DNA from: Lachnospiraceae bacterium
GTDB lineage: Bacteria; Bacillota; Clostridia; Lachnospirales; Lachnospiraceae
NCBI GenBank assembly: GCA_902363835.1
Contig: CABJBM010000023.1
Span: 1 to 64,000, forward strand
Direction: 5' to 3'
DNA: 64,000 bases
Both the position numbers and the translations under genes were made by a program. The notes below the pieces were generated by a model. That model saw nothing but the letters and a program-made list of their open reading frames with translations. It did not search any database and was not told where the DNA came from. Of the stretch, positions 14,963 through 22,107 are shown in pieces; the first letter of the stretch is position 1; each line of letters begins with the position of its first letter.

Positions 14963-16714
14963 ATGGATCGGATGTTAGAAGAACGAATTCTGGCCGCATC
15001 AGGGGCGAAAAAGGCGTCCCTGGTGTTTAAACATGCCAGGGTGGTCAATGTTTTTACGGCTGAACTGGAAGATGGGGATATTGCTGTTGAAGACGGTTAC
15101 ATTGTGGGAGTGGGAGACTATGAGGGGCAGACGGAGATCGAACTGGGAGGAGCGGTTGTTTGCCCGGGGCTGATTGACGGCCATATTCATCTGGAAAGCT
15201 CCATGATTGCGCCGGGGGAGTTTGAACGCTCCGTGGTGCCACATGGGACTCAGGCGGTTATTACTGACCCTCATGAGATTGCCAATGTGGCAGGAACCGA
15301 AGGCATCCGTTTTATGATGGAGCGGACCAGGGGGCTTACCCTTGACGTGTATTTCATGCTTCCTTCCTGTGTTCCTGCCACAGGACTTGATGAGTCAGGG
15401 GCTGTTCTTGCTGCGGAGGCCCTTTCCCCTCTCTATGAGGAAGAACGGGTGCTGGGGCTTGCGGAGCTTATGAACTCCTATGGAACCGTAAGGGCAGACC
15501 GGGGGATTCTTGAAAAGGTGGAAGAGGCCAGAAACAGGAAGCTGCTGATTGACGGACACGCCCCAGGGCTTTCCGGCAAGGCTCTGAATGCTTATGTAAC
15601 TGCAGGCGTGCAGTCGGATCATGAATGCTCTGATACAGGAGAAGCTTTGGAAAAGCTTAAGAGAGGCCAGTGGGTCATGATACGGGAGGGGACGGCAGCC
15701 AGGAATCTAAAGGCCTTAATGCCTCTGTTTCAGGAGCCGTATTACCACCGCTGCATGCTGGTGACTGATGATAAGCATCCAGGGGATTTAATCCGGCTGG
15801 GGCATCTGGACTACATTATAAGAGAGGCCATACGCCTGGGAGCAGATCCGGTCCATGGGGTCATGATGGCCTCCTTTCATCCTGCCATGTACTTCGGGCT
15901 TCGTGAGGTGGGAGCAATTGCACCGGGATATAAAGCGAATTTTATTGTTGTTTCTGATCTTAAGGAATTTAAAGTAAAACAGGTATATAAAAACGGAAAG
16001 CTGGTTGCGGAAAACGGCGTGATGAAGGAGGAAATTCTTGCGGCAGAAAAAAGAAGTGTGGAAACGCCTGCCCGTGTGGGAGATTCCTTCCATTTAAACG
16101 AGATCCGGCCGGAAGATTTCCGTGTGGAGAAAAAGGGCGGCACCATCCGGGTGCTTTGCCTCACTCCGGGAGAACTGACTACAACAGAGCACCTGGCTCC
16201 ATGGGTGGAAAACCAAGGGGTGGCTCCAGGTGTCAGCATAGAAAATGATATTGTGAAAATGGCAGTGTTGGAACGCCATCACAACACCGGCCATATGGGA
16301 CTTGGATTTTTAGGGGGATACGGCTTAAAACGTGGGGCAGTGGCCACCAGCATTGCCCATGATTCCCATAACCTTATTGTGGCCGGAACCAATGATCAGG
16401 ATATGGCTCTTGCCGCCAATACGGTGAGGAAAAACCGGGGCGGCCTGGCGGTTGTGGCAGGCGGGAAGGTTTTGGGAGAACTGCCTCTTCCCATCGCTGG
16501 TCTCATGAGTGAGGAACCGGCAGAATGGGTGGATAAAAAGCTGGAGGAGCTAAAGACCCAGACAAGGAGCCTTGGAATCGGGGACAGCATTGATCCCTTT
16601 ATGACCCTTGCCTTTGCCAGCCTTCCGGTGATTCCCAAGCTGCGTTTAAATACATATGGTCTTATTGATGCGGAGAAGCAGGAGATTGTGGAGACAATTA
16701 TTTCCTGTATTTGA
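14963..16714 (+). CDS. ade: Adenine deaminase
   Basis: Converts adenine to hypoxanthine and ammonia. The 583-residue protein belongs to the amidohydrolase superfamily, Ade/YerA type. Metal ligands are seen in GLIDGHIHLESSM (about 69-80), the His of IDGHAPGLSG and the DDKHPGDLIR region (Asp-Asp, about 270). The C-terminal small domain includes ERHHNTGHMGLGFLGGYGLKRGAVATSIAHDSHN. The start follows AAGGAGAAGTTTCTT. With the phosphorylase it feeds adenine into hypoxanthine salvage. The stop overlaps a small inverted repeat. Confidence 0.95.
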   Translation: MDRMLEERILAASGAKKASLVFKHARVVNVFTAELEDGDIAVEDGYIVGVGDYEGQTEIELGGAVVCPGLIDGHIHLESSMIAPGEFERSVVPHGTQAVITDPHEIANVAGTEGIRFMMERTRGLTLDVYFMLPSCVPATGLDESGAVLAAEALSPLYEEERVLGLAELMNSYGTVRADRGILEKVEEARNRKLLIDGHAPGLSGKALNAYVTAGVQSDHECSDTGEALEKLKRGQWVMIREGTAARNLKALMPLFQEPYYHRCMLVTDDKHPGDLIRLGHLDYIIREAIRLGADPVHGVMMASFHPAMYFGLREVGAIAPGYKANFIVVSDLKEFKVKQVYKNGKLVAENGVMKEEILAAEKRSVETPARVGDSFHLNEIRPEDFRVEKKGGTIRVLCLTPGELTTTEHLAPWVENQGVAPGVSIENDIVKMAVLERHHNTGHMGLGFLGGYGLKRGAVATSIAHDSHNLIVAGTNDQDMALAANTVRKNRGGLAVVAGGKVLGELPLPIAGLMSEEPAEWVDKKLEELKTQTRSLGIGDSIDPFMTLAFASLPVIPKLRLNTYGLIDAEKQEIVETIISCI

Positions 16715-16729
16715 AAAAGAACAGGAAAT
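16700..16729 (+). terminator. Weak hairpin at end of ade
   Basis: ATTTCCTGT (16700-16708) and ACAGGAAAT (16721-16729) flank the ade stop codon. No real T run follows, so termination may be partial. Confidence 0.4.
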
Positions 16730-16742
16730 CGATAAAAATTTA

Positions 16743-16771
16743 TTGATAAAAATATAACAATATGCGATAAT
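16743..16771 (+). promoter_or_regulatory. Promoter with overlapping Rex-like operator (hydrogenase operon 1)
   Basis: TTGATA (16743-16748), a 17-bp spacer and GATAAT (16766-16771) make a fair promoter. TTGATAA-AAAT-ATAACAA (16743-16760) matches the clostridial Rex consensus TTGTTAA-N4-TTAACAA at 12 of 14 fixed positions and covers the -35 and spacer. Rex represses fermentation and hydrogen genes until NADH rises. The promoter stands 53 bp before the first gene. Confidence 0.55.
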
Positions 16772-16823
16772 ATCCCAAAAGGGCAATCAAATGCAAGGTA
16801 CGAAATTTGGAGGGAGAATATTC

Positions 16824-17063
16824 ATGAGAGTAACAATATGTATAGGGAGCGCATGCCATTTAAAAGGTTCCAGAGAAATCATAGCCCAGCTGCAGACCCT
16901 TGTAAAGGAGAACAGCTTAGAAGACAAGGTGGATCTAAACGGGTCTTTTTGCTGCGGCGACTGTGTCAATGGCGTCTGTGTAACCGTTGAGGGTCAATTA
17001 TACTCTTTAAAACCGGAAGATACAAAGGAGTTCTTTGACAAAGAGATTATGGGGAGGCTGTAA
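16824..17063 (+). CDS. Small thioredoxin-like [2Fe-2S] protein (HfsA/NuoE-like)
   Basis: From ATG 16824 (TTTGGAGGGAGAATATTC before it) the product has 79 residues. The frame also opens at 16791, but without a ribosome site. Cysteines in CIGSACHLKGS and CCGDCVNGVC match the CX4C...CX3C ligand set of thioredoxin-like [2Fe-2S] ferredoxins as in NuoE. The fold would pass electrons or serve as a redox-sensing partner for the PAS/H-cluster protein that starts two bases after its stop. By position it corresponds to the first gene of hfs-type operons known from Thermoanaerobacterium. Confidence 0.8.
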   Translation: MRVTICIGSACHLKGSREIIAQLQTLVKENSLEDKVDLNGSFCCGDCVNGVCVTVEGQLYSLKPEDTKEFFDKEIMGRL

Positions 17064-17065
17064 TC

Positions 17066-18799
17066 ATGGGAATCATTGATTTCAAGGCTACAAAATGCAA
17101 GCATTGTTATAAATGTATCCGTAACTGTGAAGTCAAGGCAGTCATGATTAAGGATGAGCGGGCTGAAATTATGCCGGATAAATGCATTTTATGCGGAAAA
17201 TGCATGCAGGTCTGTCCCCAGTCGGCAAAAACTCTCATAAGTGATTTAGAACTGGTAAAGGGTTATATTGACGCAGGGATCCCCACTGTTATTTCTCTTG
17301 CGCCTTCTTATATGGGCTTGTTAAGTTATAAGTCCATCGGACAGGTAAACGGGGCCCTTCGGAAGCTGGGATTTGCTGACGTAAGGGAGACTTCCGAGGG
17401 AGCGGCTGTTGTAACAGCGGAATATGCAAGGCTTTTAAAGGAGGGGGAGATGGAGAACATCATCACCACCTGCTGCCCCAGCGTCAATGATTTGATCGAG
17501 ATTTATTATCCCCAGCTGATTCCCTATATGGCTCCTGTGGTATCTCCTATGATTGCCCATGGAAAGATGTTAAAAGAAGAACTGGGATCCGAGGTAAAGG
17601 TAGTTTTCCTTGGGCCGTGTATTGCAAAGAAAAAGGAAGCAGGAGACCCCCGCCATGACGGCTATATTGATGCTGTCTTAAATTTCAATGATATTTCCAG
17701 ATGGCTTGCCCAAGAGGAGATCACCATTGAAGATTGCCAGGATATTCCCTTTACCAACAGGAACCCAAGGATCAACCGCCTGTATCCGGTTACCAATGGA
17801 GTGGTGAATTCTGTCCTGGCAACGGAAGAGGAACGGGATGGATACAGGAAGTTTTATGTTCACGGCTGCCGTGGCTGCATGGATCTGTGCGAAAGCATGC
17901 TGCGGGGAGGGATTAAGGGCTGCTTTATTGAGATGAATATGTGCTCCGGCGGCTGCATCAAAGGTCCTACCGTGGATGATGAGAGCGTATCCAGATTCAA
18001 GATCAAGCTGGACATGGAAGAAACCATTGAAAAGAAACCGGTGCCAAGGGAAGAACTGGATCCTGTTATGGAGCGTATTTCCTTTCAAAAGCGGTTCCTG
18101 GACCGGGCGCCCAGAGATATTCTGCCAACGGAAACCCAAATTCAGCAGATATTGCGAATGACCGGAAAGATCAGGCCTGAGGATGAACTAAACTGCGGTG
18201 CCTGCGGTTATTCCACATGCAGGGAAAAGGCCATCGCGGTTTTCCAGAAAAAGGCAGAGCTTAACATGTGCATTCCCTTTATGCATGAAAAGGCGGAGTC
18301 CTTATCCAACCTGGTAATGGAGACTTCTCCTAATATTGTTTTGATTGTTGATAAAGAGATGAAGATTTTAGAGTATTCTGCAGTAGGGGAACGGTATTTT
18401 GGAAAAACCAGGCAGGAAGCTTTGAACATGTATTTATATGAATTTATTGATCCTTCGGATTTTCAGTGGGTTTATAATACCCATCAGAAAATCCATGGAA
18501 AAAAGGTGACTTATGGAGAATACCGTATTTCCACTCTTCAGAATATTCTATACATAGAAAAAGAAGATGTGGTATTAGCCACCTTTATAGATATTACAAA
18601 AGAGGAAGAACAGGCAAGGCAAGAGTACGAAAAGAAGCTGGAAACCATTGATCTGGCACAGAAGGTCATTCATAAGCAGATGATGGTAGCTCAGGAAATT
18701 GCAGGCCTTTTAGGGGAGACAACGGCGGAGACAAAGACCACGCTGACAAAGCTTTGCAGATCCTTATTGGATGAGGGAAGCGAAAGTGAGGTTAAGTGA
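17066..18799 (+). CDS. Sensory-type [FeFe]-hydrogenase with PAS domain (HydS/HfsB-like)
   Basis: A 577-residue multidomain protein. Two [4Fe-4S] ferredoxin motifs (11-50) come first, then the H-cluster domain (about 70-310) with L1 TTCCPS (C136, C137), L2 GPCIAKKKEA (C185) and L3 MCSGGCIKGP (C293, C297). A CGACGYSTC four-Cys Fe-S domain (377-402) and a PAS domain (about 415-520) follow, then a coiled C-terminus. All four cluster ligands and the proton-relay Cys are kept, but L3 lacks the GGGQ of catalytic enzymes. This is the group C pattern thought to sense H2. The next gene, which overlaps its stop, is a PP2C phosphatase likely controlled by it. It resembles HydS of Ruminococcus albus. Confidence 0.85.
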   Translation: MGIIDFKATKCKHCYKCIRNCEVKAVMIKDERAEIMPDKCILCGKCMQVCPQSAKTLISDLELVKGYIDAGIPTVISLAPSYMGLLSYKSIGQVNGALRKLGFADVRETSEGAAVVTAEYARLLKEGEMENIITTCCPSVNDLIEIYYPQLIPYMAPVVSPMIAHGKMLKEELGSEVKVVFLGPCIAKKKEAGDPRHDGYIDAVLNFNDISRWLAQEEITIEDCQDIPFTNRNPRINRLYPVTNGVVNSVLATEEERDGYRKFYVHGCRGCMDLCESMLRGGIKGCFIEMNMCSGGCIKGPTVDDESVSRFKIKLDMEETIEKKPVPREELDPVMERISFQKRFLDRAPRDILPTETQIQQILRMTGKIRPEDELNCGACGYSTCREKAIAVFQKKAELNMCIPFMHEKAESLSNLVMETSPNIVLIVDKEMKILEYSAVGERYFGKTRQEALNMYLYEFIDPSDFQWVYNTHQKIHGKKVTYGEYRISTLQNILYIEKEDVVLATFIDITKEEEQARQEYEKKLETIDLAQKVIHKQMMVAQEIAGLLGETTAETKTTLTKLCRSLLDEGSESEVK

Positions 18800-19980
18800 T
18801 GAGAGTTACCGTAGATGTTGCATATAAAAGCCTGAATAAATTTAAGGAAGTATTATGTGGAGATAAGGTAGAGGTTTTACAGACTGAGGATTCCAATATC
18901 ATGATCCTGGCAGACGGCATGGGCAGCGGGGTAAAGGCCAACATTCTGGCAACTATGACTTCCAAGATTCTCGGGACCATGTTCCTAAACGGCGCGACCT
19001 TGGAAGAATGCGTGGAAACCATTGTAGAGACCCTTCCCGTGTGCCAGGTGCGCCAGGTGGCCTATTCCACCTTCAGCATTCTCCAGGTATTTCATGACGG
19101 AGAAGCTTATCTGGTGGAATTTGATAATCCCGGATGCATTTTCATCCGGGACGGAAAGCTGGTCCCTATCCCTAAAAACACCAGGATCATTCAGGATAAG
19201 GGAATCAATGAATATCGTTTCAGGGTGAAAAGAGGGGATGCCCTGATCCTTATGAGCGACGGGACCATTCATGCAGGAGTGGGCCAGCTTTTAAATTTTG
19301 GCTGGCTGTGGGAGGACATTGCTTCCTATGCGGTGAAGCAGTACCGCTTAACCATATCCGCAGCGCGGCTTGCCGCTGTTTTAAGCCGTGCCTGTGACGA
19401 GCTGTACCAGTACCGGCCCGGCGATGATACCACGGTTGCCGTTATGAGGATCATTAACCGAAAGACGGTGCATTTAATGACAGGTCCTCCCAGGAGGCAG
19501 GAAGATGACAGCGTCATGGTAAATGATTTCCTGTCAGGAGATGATACCATTAAGAAGATCGTCTGCGGAGGGACCAGTGCCAATATTGTTTCCAGAGTGA
19601 CAGAAAAGAAGCTGTCAGTTTCTCTGGATTATGATGATCCGGATATTCCGCCTATTGCTCATATTGACGGAATTGAGCTGGTTACAGAAGGTGTTTTGAC
19701 CTTAAACAGAGTCTTAAAGCTTTTAAAACGTTATGTAAAGAATGAATCCGTTACAGAGGAGTTTTTCCTGGAACTGGATAAGCCTAACGGCGCTTCCATG
19801 GCAGCAAAGATGATTATTGAGGATTGTACGGAGCTTAAATTATTCGTGGGAAAAGCCATTAACAGCGCTTATCAGAACCCTGGCCTCCCCTTTGACTTGG
19901 GGATACGCCAGAATCTTGTGGAGCAATTAAAACACGTAGTGGAAGAAATGGGGAAAAAGGTTACGGTAACCTATTATTAA
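18799..19980 (+). CDS. SpoIIE/PP2C-family serine phosphatase (HfsC-like)
   Basis: The product of about 393 residues starts with the ATG that overlaps the preceding stop (ATGA; a GTG one codon earlier is less likely). Residues about 1-225 form a SpoIIE-type PP2C domain with metal-binding aspartates in ILADGMGSG, LMSDGT and GDDTTVAVM. The C-terminal part (about 235-393) is not recognised. PP2C enzymes of this class act on anti-anti-sigma-like proteins in partner-switching systems. Its tight coupling to the PAS/H-cluster gene suggests that H2 or redox state sets phosphatase activity. Candidate downstream ATPases of the anti-sigma type are encoded at 26111 and 27736. Confidence 0.85.
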   Translation: MRVTVDVAYKSLNKFKEVLCGDKVEVLQTEDSNIMILADGMGSGVKANILATMTSKILGTMFLNGATLEECVETIVETLPVCQVRQVAYSTFSILQVFHDGEAYLVEFDNPGCIFIRDGKLVPIPKNTRIIQDKGINEYRFRVKRGDALILMSDGTIHAGVGQLLNFGWLWEDIASYAVKQYRLTISAARLAAVLSRACDELYQYRPGDDTTVAVMRIINRKTVHLMTGPPRRQEDDSVMVNDFLSGDDTIKKIVCGGTSANIVSRVTEKKLSVSLDYDDPDIPPIAHIDGIELVTEGVLTLNRVLKLLKRYVKNESVTEEFFLELDKPNGASMAAKMIIEDCTELKLFVGKAINSAYQNPGLPFDLGIRQNLVEQLKHVVEEMGKKVTVTYY

Positions 19981-20035
19981 ACTGGGGCAGATATTCACAC
20001 GGCCACAAAACGTGGAAGTTACAAGGAGGAAAAAT

Positions 20036-21487
20036 ATGGCAACAAATGATGCAACATTACTTCGCATAAAGCATCAGGTATTAAATGAAGTGGCGGAGCT
20101 TGCATGGGAGGGAAAACTGGAGGAGAAAAGGAATGAGATCCCTTATAACATCATTCCTGGCCCAAAGGCCCAGTTTCGCTGCTGCATTTACAGGGAAAGG
20201 GAGATCATCAGAGAGAGAATCCGCCTGGCGGAAGGCCTCTGTCCAAGCGGAAGGGATACGAAAAATGTAGTTCAGGTCATCAGTTCTGCCTGCGAAGACT
20301 GTCCCATCACCCGGTATGTGGTAACCGATAACTGCCAGCTGTGTATGGGCAAGGCGTGCCAGGGGTCCTGCAATTTCGGTGCCATCACCATGGGACGTGA
20401 CCGTGCCTACATTGATCCTGATAAATGCAAGGAATGCGGAAAATGTACCCAGGCATGCCCTTATAACGCGATTGCTGATTTAACCCGTCCCTGCAAGAAA
20501 AGCTGTCCTGTGGATGCAATCACAATGGATGAAAACGGCATTGTGGTCATTGACGAGAGCAAATGTATCCAGTGCGGAGCCTGCATTCATGGCTGTCCCT
20601 TTGGAGCCATTGATTCCAAGACGTTTTTAGTAGATGTCATTAACCTCATTAATGCCGGGAAACCTGTGGTTGCCATGGTCGCTCCTTCCACAGAAGGCCA
20701 GTACGGCCCGGAAATCACCATGGCAAGCTGGAGAACAGCCTTAAAGAAGATTGGTTTTCAGGATATGGTTGAACTTGCATTAGGCGGCGATTTAACCGCT
20801 GCCTCAGAAGCGGAGGAATGGGCACAGGCCTATGAGGAAGGCAAGAAAATGACGACTTCCTGCTGCCCGGCGTTTGTGAACATGATCAAGCAGCATTATC
20901 CCATGCTCCTTGACAATATGTCCACCACAGTATCCCCTATGTGCGGCGTATCCAGGATGATAAAGGAAAAGAACCCTGAGGCGATCACTGTATTCATCGG
21001 ACCGTGTATTGCCAAGAAAAGTGAGACTCTGGATTTGAATATTAAGAACAATGCGGATTATGCCCTGACCCTGGGAGAAGTTCATGCAATGATGGAGGCA
21101 AAGGGTGTGGAGCTGGAGCCTGAGGAAAATACTTACCAGGCAGGATCCATCTTTGGAAAACGTTTTGGCAATGGCGGCGGTGTGACTGCGGCTGTTCTGG
21201 AATGCTTAAAGGAGTCAGGAGAAAACACGGATATTGAAGTCTTAAAATGCAATGGAGCAGCTGAGTGCAAGAAGGCTCTCATGCTTCTTAAAATAGGCAG
21301 GCTTCCCGGTGATTTTATAGAAGGCATGGCATGTGTGGGAGGCTGTGTAGGCGGCCCAGGCAGACATAAGAGCGAAAACGAGGCAAAGAAAGCCCGTGAT
21401 TTACTGATCGGCCAGGCAGATAAAAGAGAAGTTCATGAGAACTTAAAGGGCCAGGGCCTTGAAGAAGTCCACATGCACAGACATTAA
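20036..21487 (+). CDS. [FeFe]-hydrogenase, group B type (HydA2/HfsD-like)
   Basis: From ATG 20036 (AAGGAGGAAAAAT before it; a GTG at 20012 is rejected) the protein has 483 residues. The N-terminal Cys-rich region and two to three [4Fe-4S] motifs (about 86-190) precede the H-cluster domain. That domain has L1 TTSCCPAF (C276, C277), L2 GPCIAKKSE (C324) and L3 MACVGGCVGGPG (C433, C437). All H-cluster ligands and the proton-relay Cys are present, so it should be catalytic. It lacks the N-terminal [2Fe-2S] domain, and no NADH subunit is adjacent, so ferredoxin is the likely electron donor. It ends the hfs-like operon at a strong terminator. Confidence 0.9.
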   Translation: MATNDATLLRIKHQVLNEVAELAWEGKLEEKRNEIPYNIIPGPKAQFRCCIYREREIIRERIRLAEGLCPSGRDTKNVVQVISSACEDCPITRYVVTDNCQLCMGKACQGSCNFGAITMGRDRAYIDPDKCKECGKCTQACPYNAIADLTRPCKKSCPVDAITMDENGIVVIDESKCIQCGACIHGCPFGAIDSKTFLVDVINLINAGKPVVAMVAPSTEGQYGPEITMASWRTALKKIGFQDMVELALGGDLTAASEAEEWAQAYEEGKKMTTSCCPAFVNMIKQHYPMLLDNMSTTVSPMCGVSRMIKEKNPEAITVFIGPCIAKKSETLDLNIKNNADYALTLGEVHAMMEAKGVELEPEENTYQAGSIFGKRFGNGGGVTAAVLECLKESGENTDIEVLKCNGAAECKKALMLLKIGRLPGDFIEGMACVGGCVGGPGRHKSENEAKKARDLLIGQADKREVHENLKGQGLEEVHMHRH

Positions 21488-21499
21488 ATGATTTTCTAT

Positions 21500-21556
21500 G
21501 TAACAAAAAAGCTATGGATGATCCCTTGTGGGGACCATCCATAGCTTTTTTGTTAC
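21500..21556. terminator. Bidirectional terminator (hydrogenase operon 1 / coat genes)
   Basis: GTAACAAAAAAGCTATGG and CCATAGCTTTTTTGTTAC form a very long stem with further inner pairing. Both strands end in a T run. It serves the group B hydrogenase gene (plus) and the CotF-like gene (minus), whose stop lies in its edge. Confidence 0.92.
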
Positions 21557-21798
21557 ATTCCTGCGAACTGGTTTTTTACCTTGGAAATTTTCTGCTGCTC
21601 TGCCTGGTCTGTGGTGTACCATCCCTTTGCAGACATTTTCTTGTAAATATCACTCTGCATGCACAGGCTGTCGTTTAATGCGGTATCAAATGCCTGATGA
21701 ACGTTCATGGTAGGGGACTCGATCGTTCCATGCAGGTATAAGTCGCATACGCCCTTTGTGGTGTGGAGCAGGTTTTCCATAATACACTTGTCATCCAT
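21553..21798 (-). CDS. CotF-like spore coat protein
   Basis: An 81-residue helical protein of the Coat F family. Its core has ENLLHTTKGVCDLYLHGTIESPTMNVHQAFDTALNDSL, ending in a second helix with SAKGWYTT. A strong GGAGGAATCACAT precedes the ATG. The product should enter the spore coat of an endospore former. It follows a 57-residue gene on the same strand, and the pair together cover the two halves of longer CotF proteins. A separate sporulation promoter is expected upstream but was not identified with confidence. Confidence 0.85.
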   Translation of the reverse strand: MDDKCIMENLLHTTKGVCDLYLHGTIESPTMNVHQAFDTALNDSLCMQSDIYKKMSAKGWYTTDQAEQQKISKVKNQFAGM

Positions 21799-21811
21799 AT
21801 GTGATTCCTCC

Positions 21812-21985
21812 TTACACTAAGTTATAGAAGCTGTCAAAAATCTGCTGGTGCTTTTGAAGGAACTGCTGCGCACAAGCTTTTAATTCCGGATCCTGCAGAT
21901 TCTGTGCCGCTTCCTGGCACTGGGTTTTTAAAAAGTTCTCATGGCCAAGAGCATCTTCAATATAATTTAATTCCTTTGGACTCAT
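21812..21985 (-). CDS. Small spore-coat-like protein (57 residues)
   Basis: An open frame beginning ATG at 21985 after GGAGGTGATGAAAC and ending TAA at 21814. The 57 residues start MSPKELNYIEDALGHENFLK and contain CQEAAQNLQDPELKACAQQF, a helical pattern like the N-terminal half of CotF/YhcQ-type coat proteins. The next coat gene starts 13 bases after its stop. The strong ribosome site and family-like sequence argue that it is real despite its length. Confidence 0.8.
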   Translation of the reverse strand: MSPKELNYIEDALGHENFLKTQCQEAAQNLQDPELKACAQQFLQKHQQIFDSFYNLV

Positions 21986-22065
21986 GTTTCATCACCTCCA
22001 ATCTTAGTATGGAGGTTTTCATATAATCCATTCATTTCAACAGATACTTCTTTTTTTTGGAAAAC

Positions 22066-22104
22066 AAAAAACTCCCTCTGTATTGAGACAGAAGGAGTTT
22101 TTTT
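22066..22104 (-). terminator. Terminator of hydCBA operon
   Basis: AAAAAACTCC and GGAGTTTTTTT with inner TCTGT/ACAGA form a hairpin. On the minus strand it ends in a T run just after the hydA stop. Confidence 0.88.
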
Positions 22105-22107
22105 AAA

